A stretch of 64,000 bases of DNA from Amblyornis subalaris (taxonomy: Eukaryota > Chordata > Aves > Passeriformes > Ptilonorhynchidae): assembly GCA_018881555.1 (NCBI GenBank), contig JACAXG010000026.1:7925825-7989824 (forward strand), given 5' to 3'. Below, in pieces: positions 47,970 through 58,930 of the stretch (within the stretch, counting starts at the first letter, position 1; each line of letters begins with the position of its first letter). Below the pieces are notes generated by a model, which was not told where the DNA came from, did no database searches, and saw only the letters and a list, made by a program, of their open reading frames with translations. The position numbers and the translations under genes were made by a program.

Positions 47970-48072
47970 CACAGGATCGTAGAATCATTAAGGTTGGAAA
48001 AGACCCACAAAACCGTTGAGTCCAACCTCTGACAGCACACCACCTTGTCAACTAAACCAAGTCATAAAGTGC
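47970..48072 (-). mobile_element. Short CR1 LINE 3'-end fragment, minus strand
   Basis: Reverse of the CR1 3' terminus: 'cacaggatcgtagaatcatt', 'aaggttggaaaagacccaca', 'ttgagtccaacctctgacag' and 'caactaaaccaagtcataaa'. This corresponds to the ending GTTGGACT...CTTTTCCAACCTTAATGATTCTA. Only about 100 bases are present. It belongs to a subfamily different from the 47117 copy, which it faces tail to tail across about 455 bases. Confidence 0.85.
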
Positions 48073-51000
48073 AGGAGGAGAAATTTGCCAAATTCAGAGT
48101 TCACCTCTCATTCATGCGATGGAAAGGGCTGCTGACAGCAAAGACAGTGCATGGTAGCAAAAGCCTTGAGAGCACAAGTGCAGGACAATATCAAAGACAC
48201 CAAGGGTACAAACCCAAACCACAAATGACAAATTACTGGCGATTTAAAGAGGACAAGCTCAAGGTGTGCCAGAGTGTTCTTAGGGAGAAAAAAAGAAAAT
48301 AACAAATGTGTAAAATACTGCATTTTTTAATGGAAGCACAGAGAAAATGGTAAGATATAAAAAGCAGTTACATCCTCTTCAAGTATGGGAAGAAAGGAAG
48401 AAGGGAGAATTGTTCCTGCATTGTCACTTCATTGAAGGTAATGCACATTATCCGTGCTTATGCTTGACAGTATCGGGCCCTTCTTCCCCTTTGCTGGGAA
48501 AAGAGCATTGCTTTCTGATTTTTTCTTCACCTTATGTTTCTTCTGCAGGCTCAGGTATCGCATGTAAAGGATTATCTTTATAAACATGTTTGAATAAATG
48601 AGAAACAACAAATACTACATATATGTTCTGTGCTCTCACCTTCCCACACAGGGTGAGTGATGCCACATCGCTGGGGAGCAAACTTGGATGTGATACTGTC
48701 CAAGAGACAGGTTCAGAGTCAGGGAAAAGCAATGGTCACTGGTTCAACCTGGATTTTGTGTTGCAAGCAGAAAAAGCAGGGCTGGGTGATTGTGCACTGT
48801 CTTTATTGAGGTTGCTGAAACTTTTTACTTGCTCTAAGAAGGGGGTAAGTAAATTCACAAAGTGGTTGATTTTTGTAGGGATATCTGGAGATTGTCTATA
48901 CCAACTAGCCTTCTACTCTTCAAGCATGGTTATCTAGAGCAGATTGCTGAGGACATAGCTGGTTTTGAGTGTCTCCAAGGATAACTCACTATGCTAAAAC
49001 TTAGGATTTATGTCTATTTAATTTAGAGCAGGTGCATTATGGTAAGAGCTTAGGAGTTAGAACTTCGTGTCTCCTAAATCTAAGGCCTAAATTATAGCCT
49101 TGATTGAAATTGACAAATTATAATTTAGCTTCTCTATTGAAGCTGAGGTCCTCAGAAAGGATAAATCAAGAAAGAAGCCCCATGATGAGTAGGCCTCTGA
49201 TTTCTGTGTCTGTAATTCCACCTGTCTCAGCAGCCTTGGGCCAAAGATAGAACATAATCCTGCCAAACAGGAAACAAAATCTATTACCAGTCTGCTCTCT
49301 TTTATTATGCTTGTTGTCTAATTTTGTTAATGGATTGGTTTTGCTGCTTATTGAAAGAAATGGTATGGATTATGTCCTTAGCTTAGCCTTCCCTGGATAT
49401 TCCTGCAATGACAGGACTGCTGAAAGGTCAAAATGAGAGAGGGCAGTGAAAGGAAAGCATAGGAAGTAGCTTCTTCGTTCTTCAGACTTCTTCATATAAA
49501 GGTCAGAGGTTCTTTGGCTGCCCTATAAAATAAACCAACCACTTCTCCATTCACTAAAGGTCTCTTAATGCACCTGAATCTTGGACAGACATCGACTACT
49601 GATTCCAGCTTCACATATACAGTGGATTAGAAGTGCTGGCAACTTACTCCATCAGGCTGGATCGTTATCCAAGAAAACGAAAGGAAACACTGAAGATTAG
49701 AAATGTTCTCCACCTGGTTTAGGTACCTGAATTTCCCTATGCATTTTGTATGTCATTTAAATGCTTTAACATGGTTTGCCATTAAAGAGAGGATACCCTT
49801 TTCTGTTTATGGGCTTGAGGACACTTCCTAAATCTGGAAATTATTGTCTTTTTTATACGTTCAGGAGCATTTTTTTTTCTTTAAATTATTTCTACTTGCT
49901 AATAATACCAGCAATTTGTTGAATGTACTATTTCTCCCCATTCTTGTCAGTCACTGGTTTTGAATTTATTTAGTAATTACTTAATGAGGTCTAGTTAAAC
50001 TGGTGTATGTGACCAGTAGTGAGTATTCTTAAACTCCTAATTTGGACTGTTGATAGGTACAAGTAACTAGACATAAAACCTAGGAAAAATTATATTCCTG
50101 CAACTTAATGGATGTAATCGACTTTCAATTTCTTAATGATGAAAATGCTTAGCATCCAATTAATTCCTCATGTTACTAGGAAAGTGTGCTAACAATAGTG
50201 TGGGAGAGACTGTGTGGTTAAGAGCACACACAGAGCGTACGAGGGCAGCCAGTCACCAGGACTGAAGCTCTTGTATGGCTCTTTCCTAGTGTTCTGTTGT
50301 CTGACCAGCAAGAAAGTGGTGTGTCCCTGCTTGTTTGTTTTTGGTGTTTTTTTTAAAATGTAATAATGACTAATGCAATGTACCTGCCTGATTTTAAATT
50401 CAGCAAAACTTAATGTAGATGCTCTGGTTTCAGTATGGGAAATTCCATATGATACGATAAAATATCATGCGTATTATAATGAAATCCTAACTTTAATATT
50501 GCATACATCACAAATATTTTATATCCATATATATCTCTTGTATTCAACTTTGGCTAAGGTCTTTAAGGTAAAGTACTTGAATCAGTTCAAAGCTCTAGGA
50601 ATGTGCAAGCACTTGTAATTATATACAGGAATAACATGAAATCTATAGGTGCATAATTAAGTAATTACATGTCTCCACAAAATCTGGGTTTAATTTTCAA
50701 ATTTAAGCCTCAGTAGAGTTCCTAAAGGTTCTAAAACTAATTCCTGATGGGAAAAGTGATTTAGGTTTCATTGAAACCAGTGCCTTAGGAACACGTGTCA
50801 GTCTTCAGAAAATACTTTTGATTTGTAAAGTGTGAGCAGTTTTTAAAGCTTGTATCTGATTTCTACTTCTCAAATTCAACTAAAAATATCCTCAATGTAT
50901 TTCTGTCACATTTATGGCAGCCATTAATACATCATCCAGAAATAGAGTCATAATGAGGCATTGCTTATTATATATGTCCTGACTTGATACGAGTGATAGT

Positions 51001-51303
51001 AACATGGATGGAATTCTAAACCACAGAAGCCCTTAATGCTTGAAGAAAGCAAACTTTTTTTTTTAAAAAAAGGAAAACAAACCCTAAAACACACACCTTC
51101 ACGCCACTTACAGCAAACTGAGGAGTTTCAGTAAATAAAAACATTTTTTATACTATTATTTTACTAATTTAATAGGAACATGCATTTTTATTTGTGTGAA
51201 TGAAAAAATAGAGCCCCCACTTGGATCCAAGAGTTGTTTTTTGTTTTTTCCTCTTAGAACAATGCTGCCATTGCAGTATTGTCATTTTCTTCCAACTTCT
51301 TTT

Positions 51304-51331
51304 GAAAAATGTAATACAAATTACATTTTTC
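51304..51331. repeat. Perfect 12-bp inverted repeat with 4-base loop
   Basis: Arms gaaaaatgtaat (51304-51315) and attacatttttc (51320-51331) are exact reverse complements around acaa. It can form a tight hairpin on either strand. No T-tract or other context suggests a function. Confidence 0.85.
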
Positions 51332-51726
51332 TACTTTTTGAAAATTTCCTGGTTTTCTTTCCTGAACTAATCAGCTACAGAAGACTCCCCATTATTTTGG
51401 TTTTCTTCTTAAAAAGGTAGAAATTCTCTTATTGCAGCTCTTTCCAATCTCTGAGCTAGCACACTAGACTTCACAAAAAGTAGCTTATCTCTATACACTT
51501 ATGGCCCGAGATAGTAGCTGAAAATTGCCTCTTAGGTTGTGTGCAAGCAAGTACTTAATGCCACATTATACCTGATAAAGAAATGGAATTTTGTTTGATG
51601 AATGTGTTTATATCCTATGATTCTGTTAACCTGTCCAGTAAATTCCAAGAACTTTATCCTTTGAAAGAATCTACTGAGGGTATACTGTGACTTCAGAGTC
51701 CCTTTGAAGAAAAATGGAGGTTTGAT

Positions 51727-51777
51727 GACTTAAAAGCTGTAACAGTTGCTGTAACAACTTAAAAGTTGCTGTAACAG
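51727..51777. repeat. Short imperfect tandem repeat
   Basis: The words acttaaaag and ttgctgtaaca each occur twice in about 50 bases in the same order, a decayed local duplication. Confidence 0.7.
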
Positions 51778-52677
51778 GAGACGGGATCCTTTTTTTGTGT
51801 GTGTGAAACTATCCACATGTTAAACTTACTAGTACAAAAGGAATTTTCAGTATATGTACTTCAGTTATGAATTTTCGAACTGGTGTTTGCAAGTCTTCTG
51901 TATGTGATCTTCAATGGTCAACTAAATGGTTCTCTTTAAAGACTATTTCAAAAATGCAAACAAAAATTACCAGAAAAAATCCCAAACCCTAATCAACTCT
52001 GACCTAAAGAAGCACAGTAATGTAGATTTTTCTGAAACCCAAGAAAAGACTAAGAGGCAATATCTAGGGTTCTGGGCTTCATGGATGTTGGGAGGATTTT
52101 GTTACTCTTATATGCACTGCTGAGTATCTACTCTATCCACACAGACTGAGGTTGGTGCATGTTCTTTGATGCTGGTGTTTACACTGCAATTTCACTTGTG
52201 ATATTGGTGATAGAGCAGTATTGATTATTGCGGTGGAATGACAAGCTTAGGCAAAAATTACTTCACATACCAGTTTACAGAAGAAGTAAAACCGGTACCT
52301 ATTTATCCACTTCACAAATGGAGGCAGGAATTCCTAATGAACCTGTTATTTCTACTGTTATTTTTGTTAAATGCTTTTATTCCTTCTAATTTAATAACTT
52401 GGATGTATGATCCTCAGGTGCAACATATAATCCTTTAATATTTGACTAGTGATGCTTTATCTGGCACAGAAAGTATACAAGAAGACAGAGAGTGATAGGT
52501 AAAAGAAATCCATGTTTTTAATATAACGTCCTAATTTTACCTTCAGAATCAAAACCCAATAATTTGAAATAAGAGATAATGGTATCTGTCTCTTAAATGC
52601 TTCCTACTCCTACCACTCATAAGTATTATGATATTAAGGGTATTATATTCTTCAGGAAGGAAATCTTATAGGCTCAG

Positions 52678-54572
52678 GAAATGGCAATTCCCATGTGCCA
52701 AAAGGTGAGCCAGATGCACAGAGAGCTTTGGTTGGAATTCAGGGAAAAAAAATGTCATGATCTCTGGAAGAAGGAGCAGGCAACTCAGGAGGATTGCAAC
52801 GATATCGGGAGAGTATGCATGGAGAAAATTCGAAGGGCCAATGCCCAAGTAGAACTTAATCTGGCTACTGCCATAAAATACAATTAAAAAATGCATTAAC
52901 CACAAAGGGAGGGTTAAGGAGAATCTCCATCTTTTATTGAATGCAGGGGAAACATAGCAAAAAAGCATGGGACAAGTGCTAAGGTTCTTAATGTCTACCC
53001 AGCCCCTGGAGCTGGAAGGCAGGGATGGGGAGCAGAAAGAAGCCTTGTACTCCAAGGGGAAAATGTCAGTGACCTGCTACAATGCTTAGAGACACACAAG
53101 CCTGCAGATCCAGCCAAGGGTAGCTGGCAGAAGAGCTCACTGAGACACTTTCAGCAGTCGTGGCTAACTGGGGAGGTCCCAGAAGACCGGAGGTAGTAAA
53201 TGGGGAGCCCATCTACAAGAAGAGCTGGAAGGAAGTTATGGGGCGCTACAGGGCTGTCAGCCTGACCTTGGTGCTGGGGAAAGTCATGGAGCAGATCATC
53301 TTGAGTGTGATCACACAGCATTTGCAGGAAAACCAGAGGATGAGACCCAGCCATCAATGTTTGTGAAAGGCAGGTCCTGCCTGACAAACTCAATGGCCTT
53401 CTATGAGAAGGTGACCTGCTTAGTAAATGAAGGAAAGGATGAGGATATTGTCTTATCTGGACTGTAATAAAGCCTTTGACACCATTTCCCACAGCATTCT
53501 CCTGGAGAAACTGGCTGCTCGTGGCTTGGACAAGTGCACTCTTCACTCGGTGAAAAATCTCTGGGAATGGCCAGGCCCAGAGAGTGGTGGTGAATGGAGC
53601 TAAGTCCAGTTGGCAGCCGGTCACAAGTGGCATCACCAGGGCTCAATGCTGGGGACAAAACTGTTTAATATCTTTATAATGATGTGGACAAGGAAATGTA
53701 GTGCACCCTCAGTCAGTTGCAGATGGCATCACGTTGGGCTGGAGAGTTGATCTTCTGGAGGGCAGGAAGGCTCTGCAGAGGGATCAGGACAGGCTGGATC
53801 AATGAGCTGAGGCCAATGGTCTGAGGTTCAATCAGGCCAAGTGCCAGGTCCTGTCCTTGGGTCACAACAGCCCCAGGCAGCACTACTGGCTGGGGACAGA
53901 GTGGCTGCAAAACTGCCGTGGGGAAGAGGATCTGGGGGTGGTGGTCAGCAGCAGATGAACATGAGCCAGGGTGTGCCCAGGCAGCCAAGAAGACCACCTG
54001 CATTGTGGCTTGCCAGACTGGACAGTGACCATCCCCCAGTACTGGACAATGATGAAGCCACACCTCAAATCCTGTGATAAGTTTTGGGATAGAAAGACAT
54101 TATTGTGCTGAAAGCCATCCATACAAGGGCAGTGGAGCTGGGGAAGGGTCTGGAGCACAAGTCTGATGAGGAACAGCTGAGAGAGCTGGTGGTGTTTAGT
54201 CTGGAGACAAGGAGACTCAGGAGGGATCTAATTGCTGCCTACAACTCCCTGACAGGAGGTGGAGTCAGGTGGTGTTCAGTCTCCTCTCCCAGGTTACAAG
54301 CATTAAGATGAGAGAAAATAGCCTCAACTCGCACCAGGGGACATTTAGATATGACATTAGAAAACATTTCTTCACCAAAAGAGCCATCAAGCACTGGGAT
54401 TGCCCAGGGAAGTGGTAGAGTCACCATCCCTGGAGGGATTTGCAAGATCTGTAGATGTTGCACTTAAAAACAAATTTTAGTGGTGGACATGACTGTGGTG
54501 GGTCAATAGTCGGACTTATTGATCTTGAAGGTCCTTTCCAACCTAAATTATTCTGTGATTTTATGAATCTAC
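52678..54572 (+). mobile_element. CR1 LINE, 1.9-kb 5'-truncated copy with decayed reverse transcriptase
   Basis: This is the most complete retrotransposon in the window. At 52717-52884 the frame reads ELWLEFREKKCHDLWKKEQA and later RRANAQVELNLATA, the linker between the CR1 endonuclease and reverse transcriptase. At 53244-53336 it reads YRAVSLTLVLGKVMEQIILS and ITQHLQENQ, the RT finger region. At 53457-53492, in another frame, LDCNKAFDTISH carries the first catalytic Asp context. The second catalytic site at 53719-53730 reads Ala-Asp-Gly-Ile, where CR1 enzymes have Ala-Asp-Asp-Thr, so the Asp pair is broken. Several frameshifts and stops separate the blocks. From about 54100 it runs through the usual CR1 C-terminus and 3' UTR ('gggtctggagcacaagtctg', 'ctgcctacaactccctgaca', 'gaaaacatttcttcaccaaa') to the tail near 'aaattattctgtgattttat'. 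It lacks the endonuclease and ORF1. It is immobile and old. The 161-codon antisense frame at 53151-53636 is spurious. Confidence 0.95.
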
Positions 54573-57500
54573 AATATAAAATTGAACACAAAGGAACTAA
54601 TGAGAAACCTTCAAGAGTGAGGGAAATTTTAATGCTAGCATTATTCTTTTTTCCCCAAACCTGCATGTTTTATTTTACAATAGGGAGAAAAGTTGATACT
54701 ACATTAACTGCCTTTTTTGGAAGCAGTTTGATACAATCCTTCAATAGAAAATTCCTAAATAAAAATCACAGGAAGGAAGTTTTATCTAAAAATTGTGAAG
54801 CGATGGTGTTCCTTTGATAGGCTTAAAATGTCAGAGAAGTATTTTTGTGCATTTTGAAGTATTTCCAGTTCCGATTTTGATTAACGATGATGACTGTATC
54901 TTGTGAAGAACTGAATGCATTCACATTCAGATTCGCTGGGCTTATAAATAATGTGTTTGGTATTATCAAAGCAGTTATTACCATAAAAATATAAGAAATC
55001 AGAACACCTTAAATTCTCTTTAAGCTAATAAGTAGTTATAGTAATAAAAAATAGGACCTGCAGACCTATTTTATGCAAATATGGATGAATTTATTTATTT
55101 ATACTTAGATTACTAACTCAAATTACATGAACTTCAAACTTAACAGTTTAAAAAAGTGAAGTTTGGATGTTTTGATTGAAACAACTAACAAATAACAAAA
55201 GCAATTAAAATAATTTGAAGTATAGTGACAGCAAAAGAGGAGTTTTGCCTCTTAAACGTGAAAGTAATTCCAATTTCTTCACTTGGAGGAAAAAGAAAAG
55301 GAATGTGCTGTGAAAATCCTGTCTGTGCAAAATAGATTTCACATGTAGAGAAACAAAAGGGAGAAATGGTGTCTTCAGGGATCAATTTTTCTTTGTCTAG
55401 TGAATATTGAAATTAAAGTTTATATATTTGGGTCAAATGTTTTGTTTATAAATTTTGTCTTGTCCCCACATAGCACAAACTAATCTGTTGTAAATTAAGA
55501 CTTGAGAACTTTGCGTGATTATTTCCGTGGTGACTGTTTAGAAAGCCGCAGTGTATAAGACAACATATGTTGTCTGTTAAGACTGTGACTACATAACATG
55601 ATTACTGAGCACTATGTAAATTTATTTCCCTTATCAATTATGCCCCCAAAGATATAAGCATGAAATTGCTACTTTCAAATTTTACTCCATTCTTGGTTTG
55701 TTATCTTCATTGCTGCCCTAAAATGAGGAGGTCCCTTGCTCTAGTCTCATTTCAGAAGGAAAATATAAGTAGGACTTCTTGATAAAATGGCAGAATTGAA
55801 TTGGGTTGATATTTAGAATATATAAATAGAAAAACTGTATTCTCCTCTTTTCATGATACCACAGATCATGGTCTTCAAAATGCTGAGGTGATTTGACTGA
55901 TAATGTTAAATTAACCCTATTCAATGAGACTAATTATTTCTTGCCTGAGACAAAAGCAGACCAAGAAATTGTGGTGCCGCTTCTGTCAGTTTCCTTATTC
56001 CCAAATGTGTTATTCCCCCAGTGCATTTTCCTTTTGTGAGTAGACAGAGTATATTTTGGTTGATGATGTGTTAGTTCTTTTACTTGCTGAGATATGATGA
56101 CAGGCAGAGTTAAAATATCTCAAGAACTGCCTGAAATCTTAGCAGTGCAGTGACAAAACTTAGTTTTTCTAACCTCAGGGATACAGAGATCAAACCTCTT
56201 CCTTCTAAACATAGAGGAGAGACCTGGGCAAGCTAAGCTGTCTCAGTGATGTGTTGGAGATTCAGGGAGTGCAACAGCAGAGACCAGCACCCACCTCCAC
56301 TGCCATCAATAACCACCAGCGTGGCACATCCTACATGCTGCTCACAGGCAGATGGAAAGGTGGGGGGGTTTTCTTGCCTGAAGTGAACCAAGAATTGCTC
56401 TTAAAATTTCTTATCTGGAAAAAAAATGAAGGCTAATATTGGTTGGTGGGAGGCAAAGAAAGGTCTGGGAACAGCCATTTCTAAAGAGGGCTATTACTTT
56501 CTGAACTAAATTTCCATGTGTTTTTGTCCAGCGTTCTTTTATCTTGTATTCTTTTACCAAGAAAACATCATCCAGATGTTGTGGTAAGTGCTATAATCAG
56601 GCTGAAAATATTAGTGCTAGAAATCCAAGAAATACCTGGTGAGAAACCCCCAGAGTATGTGTGTCTGACTGGCCAAAATTTTTGGTTTGTTTTACACATA
56701 TATGTATGTATGTATGCATGTATAAAGCAACAACAAAACTAGCAACATCCTAAACAAAGAGAAAGAATAAGCCCTGGTAGAAAAAAGGTGCGAGGTGGCA
56801 TTTCATAAGCATCCTTCTGTCAGACAAGGAAGTTTGGTTTAATCTAAGGTCTAGGATTAAGCTGTATGCCTCAAATGGAAGAGCATGACTGTACTCGAGT
56901 GGGGTGAATTTTGACGCTCTTGCAACTCTTTGACATATGGCACAGTCTAGCACAACCAGTCATCACGCCAAAGATGATTATGTCCTACGGCATGAATGCC
57001 AGCACTAATTTATTAACGTTGTCAGAAAGACAAAAACACTGACTTGAGATCATTTAACTGCTCAGAGGGTCGTGTTTTTCAGCAGCCCCGGGAAATATGT
57101 GTTTGAACACTTGCAACTAGCCTGGTGATAGCAAAGGTCTTGTTACTTGTGAATACTTAAGGATTCTTTTGGACCACCAGTCTTGCATGGCAGATTTCAA
57201 CCCCAAGCAATTTGTACTTGCAATGAGAGCCTTCATACTGCACGAAACATATTCAATCATGACTATGACAGAGATGATGGATTGTTGTTTTTTTCTTTGT
57301 TATAACTTCAGCTGCTTACTTAAATTCTCTGGGTTTTGAAGATGAATAATGTTTGATAGCTATTAAAATGAAACAGTGTAAGCATTAATCAAAATACTGT
57401 AGTCAAATGTTAACTTCCTTGATTCCTGTATGTAATTTTTGCAAAATTAATTATTCAATGTATTGTAGGACCAGCTGTTTTAATTCGTAGGTTTAAAAGT

Positions 57501-58724
57501 GGGACAGTGGCAAGTGTTTCTCAGATTAGAGGCACAAGACACTACTAACTTGGCTCATTAGTGAGTGGTCATGTGAATGGTGCAGTAGTGGTCATGCAGT
57601 TGTGTGGTTTCAGCCTTCCTCCTTGAGTTATTGAGGAGTTTTCAAGAAAACAAGATCTCTTGTTTCATTCAATGTCCTTCTTCAATTCATAAAGCAGTAA
57701 AAATTCAAAAACACCCTAAAACCCTTGGTATCCATCAGAAATCTATGCTGTGATGCTGAGAATGTGTGTAATTTATTGGTATATGACTGAACTGAACTCT
57801 TCCTTAATGTTTGGTGTCATAGCTTAATTAAGCCATTCCTTGATTTTCTGCTGACCTGACAGAAAATGTAAAACAGCGTATTTAATCCTCAAAATTGATG
57901 AATCTCCTCTTGAGAAGGGAATTTTACCTTCATTGCTTTCCAAGTGATTTCTTGGGGCAGAGGACATTTTGTGCTGGCCGTCAGTTTGCATTGCAATTGC
58001 CTCGAGATGGTTATCTGTGGTAGAATAGACCTCTTGCCTGTTGCCTCAACATCTCCTGAAAAAGAAGGAGTTTTTGTAGACAACACCCATAACTGTGTGT
58101 TTGCCTTTATCAGAGTTTTAGACTGTAACTTCACAAGGTAAGAAAATGTCAATGTTTTTGTGTTTCTATATAGATACACATACACACTGAGAAATGTATG
58201 TACGTGTTGCCTAACAAAGTCTAAATCCATGTATAGATGTATCTGAATAAAATATATGATTGTCTGTGATGATATATCAATGTATAGGTACATACATATG
58301 AGTGTGATTAACTATCCAAATGTTTCAGTAACAAATCAGATCCATATGGGAGAGGAATATGTTGTCTTTATGAACTAGAGCTGTTGGAATGTTATGAGAA
58401 AGTATAAATACCAGGCATGAATAGCACTGATGGTTTTCAAACACATATGCAGCACTGTTATAAAGCTTGGTTTGTTTTTTTTGTTTGTACAAAAGAGCTC
58501 CAAAGGCAAAGTAACTTTTTTCTCCATACAGGTACAATGACTGCAAAATTTAAGATGTATTCTAGGATAGTTCAAGTTGGGATTGGTGCTTCTTGACCTA
58601 AAATATATTTGTCTCATTCTTCCAGAAAGTTCTTCATAACTGTCATGTGAACTTGCCATGTTCTCACTTGGCTGATGATTCTTGCATTATTAATTTGTCT
58701 CTTTTATGTCCTGGCCCAGATTTT
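54573..58724. other. Unique AT-rich non-coding DNA
   Basis: No interspersed repeat recognised. A minus-strand segment at 57928-58055 has a strong acceptor (aactccttctttttcag) and a fair donor (ATGAAG then gtaaaa) around a 42-codon frame, within a 134-codon open frame; see findings. A tetranucleotide run lies near 56698-56724. Confidence 0.5.
56698..56724. repeat. (TATG)n microsatellite
   Basis: A short imperfect TATG run with one TGCA variant. Confidence 0.8.
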
Positions 58725-58930
58725 TGCCACTGCTGGGGACAAGGGGATGTGCGGCCTGCCCCAGCCCTGAGCAGGATTGAGCCGGGTTCTCCAGGCGCCC
58801 CATGGCCCATTGCTCAGCCTGTCTGAGCTCCAGCCCTAGGAATAGCACTGGGGAAAGGGCTGGCAGACCCTGTCAGTCCTGGCCAGGCAAATTGCACCCA
58901 GGAATATCCCACCTGCTGGGTGGGATATAT
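58725..58930. other. GC-rich block of unknown origin
   Basis: About 200 bases that stand out from the AT-rich surroundings: 'ggggatgtgcggcctgcccc', 'gattgagccgggttctccag', 'gcgccccatggcccattgct' and 'gggaaagggctggcagaccc'. It ends in a 10-bp perfect inverted repeat (58904-58913 and 58919-58928) running into a TATA-like gatatatatc. There is no open reading frame with a recognisable product. It could be a fragment of an LTR or another GC-rich repeat, or a conserved regulatory element. I could not find flanking duplications or a second copy in the window. Confidence 0.4.

Larger units (their letters stand above)
48073..52677. other. Unique AT-rich non-coding DNA
   Basis: No gene or interspersed repeat recognised. 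An inverted repeat at 51304-51331 and a short tandem repeat at 51727-51777 are listed separately. A 56-base minus-strand segment at 48640-48695 has a good acceptor (acctgtctcttggacag) and donor (GGGAAG then gtgaga) but is too small to judge. Confidence 0.5.

Noticed and set aside
53151..53636. 161-codon minus-strand open frame
   Set aside because: It is antisense to the reverse-transcriptase region of the CR1 copy at 52678-54572 and has no independent motif.
53713..54158. Minus-strand frames of 116 and 91 codons
   Set aside because: They are also antisense to the same CR1 element; their openness follows from its GC-rich composition.
19437..58055. One multi-exon gene assembled from the exon-like segments
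   Set aside because: The segments lie on both strands. On the minus strand the phases in transcript order (1 to 0, 1 to 0, 1 to 1, 2 to 2, 0 to 0, 1 to 0, 0 to 2) do not join, and on the plus strand the 20565 and 23532 segments also clash. Pseudo-exons of this kind are common by chance in 64 kb of non-coding vertebrate DNA.
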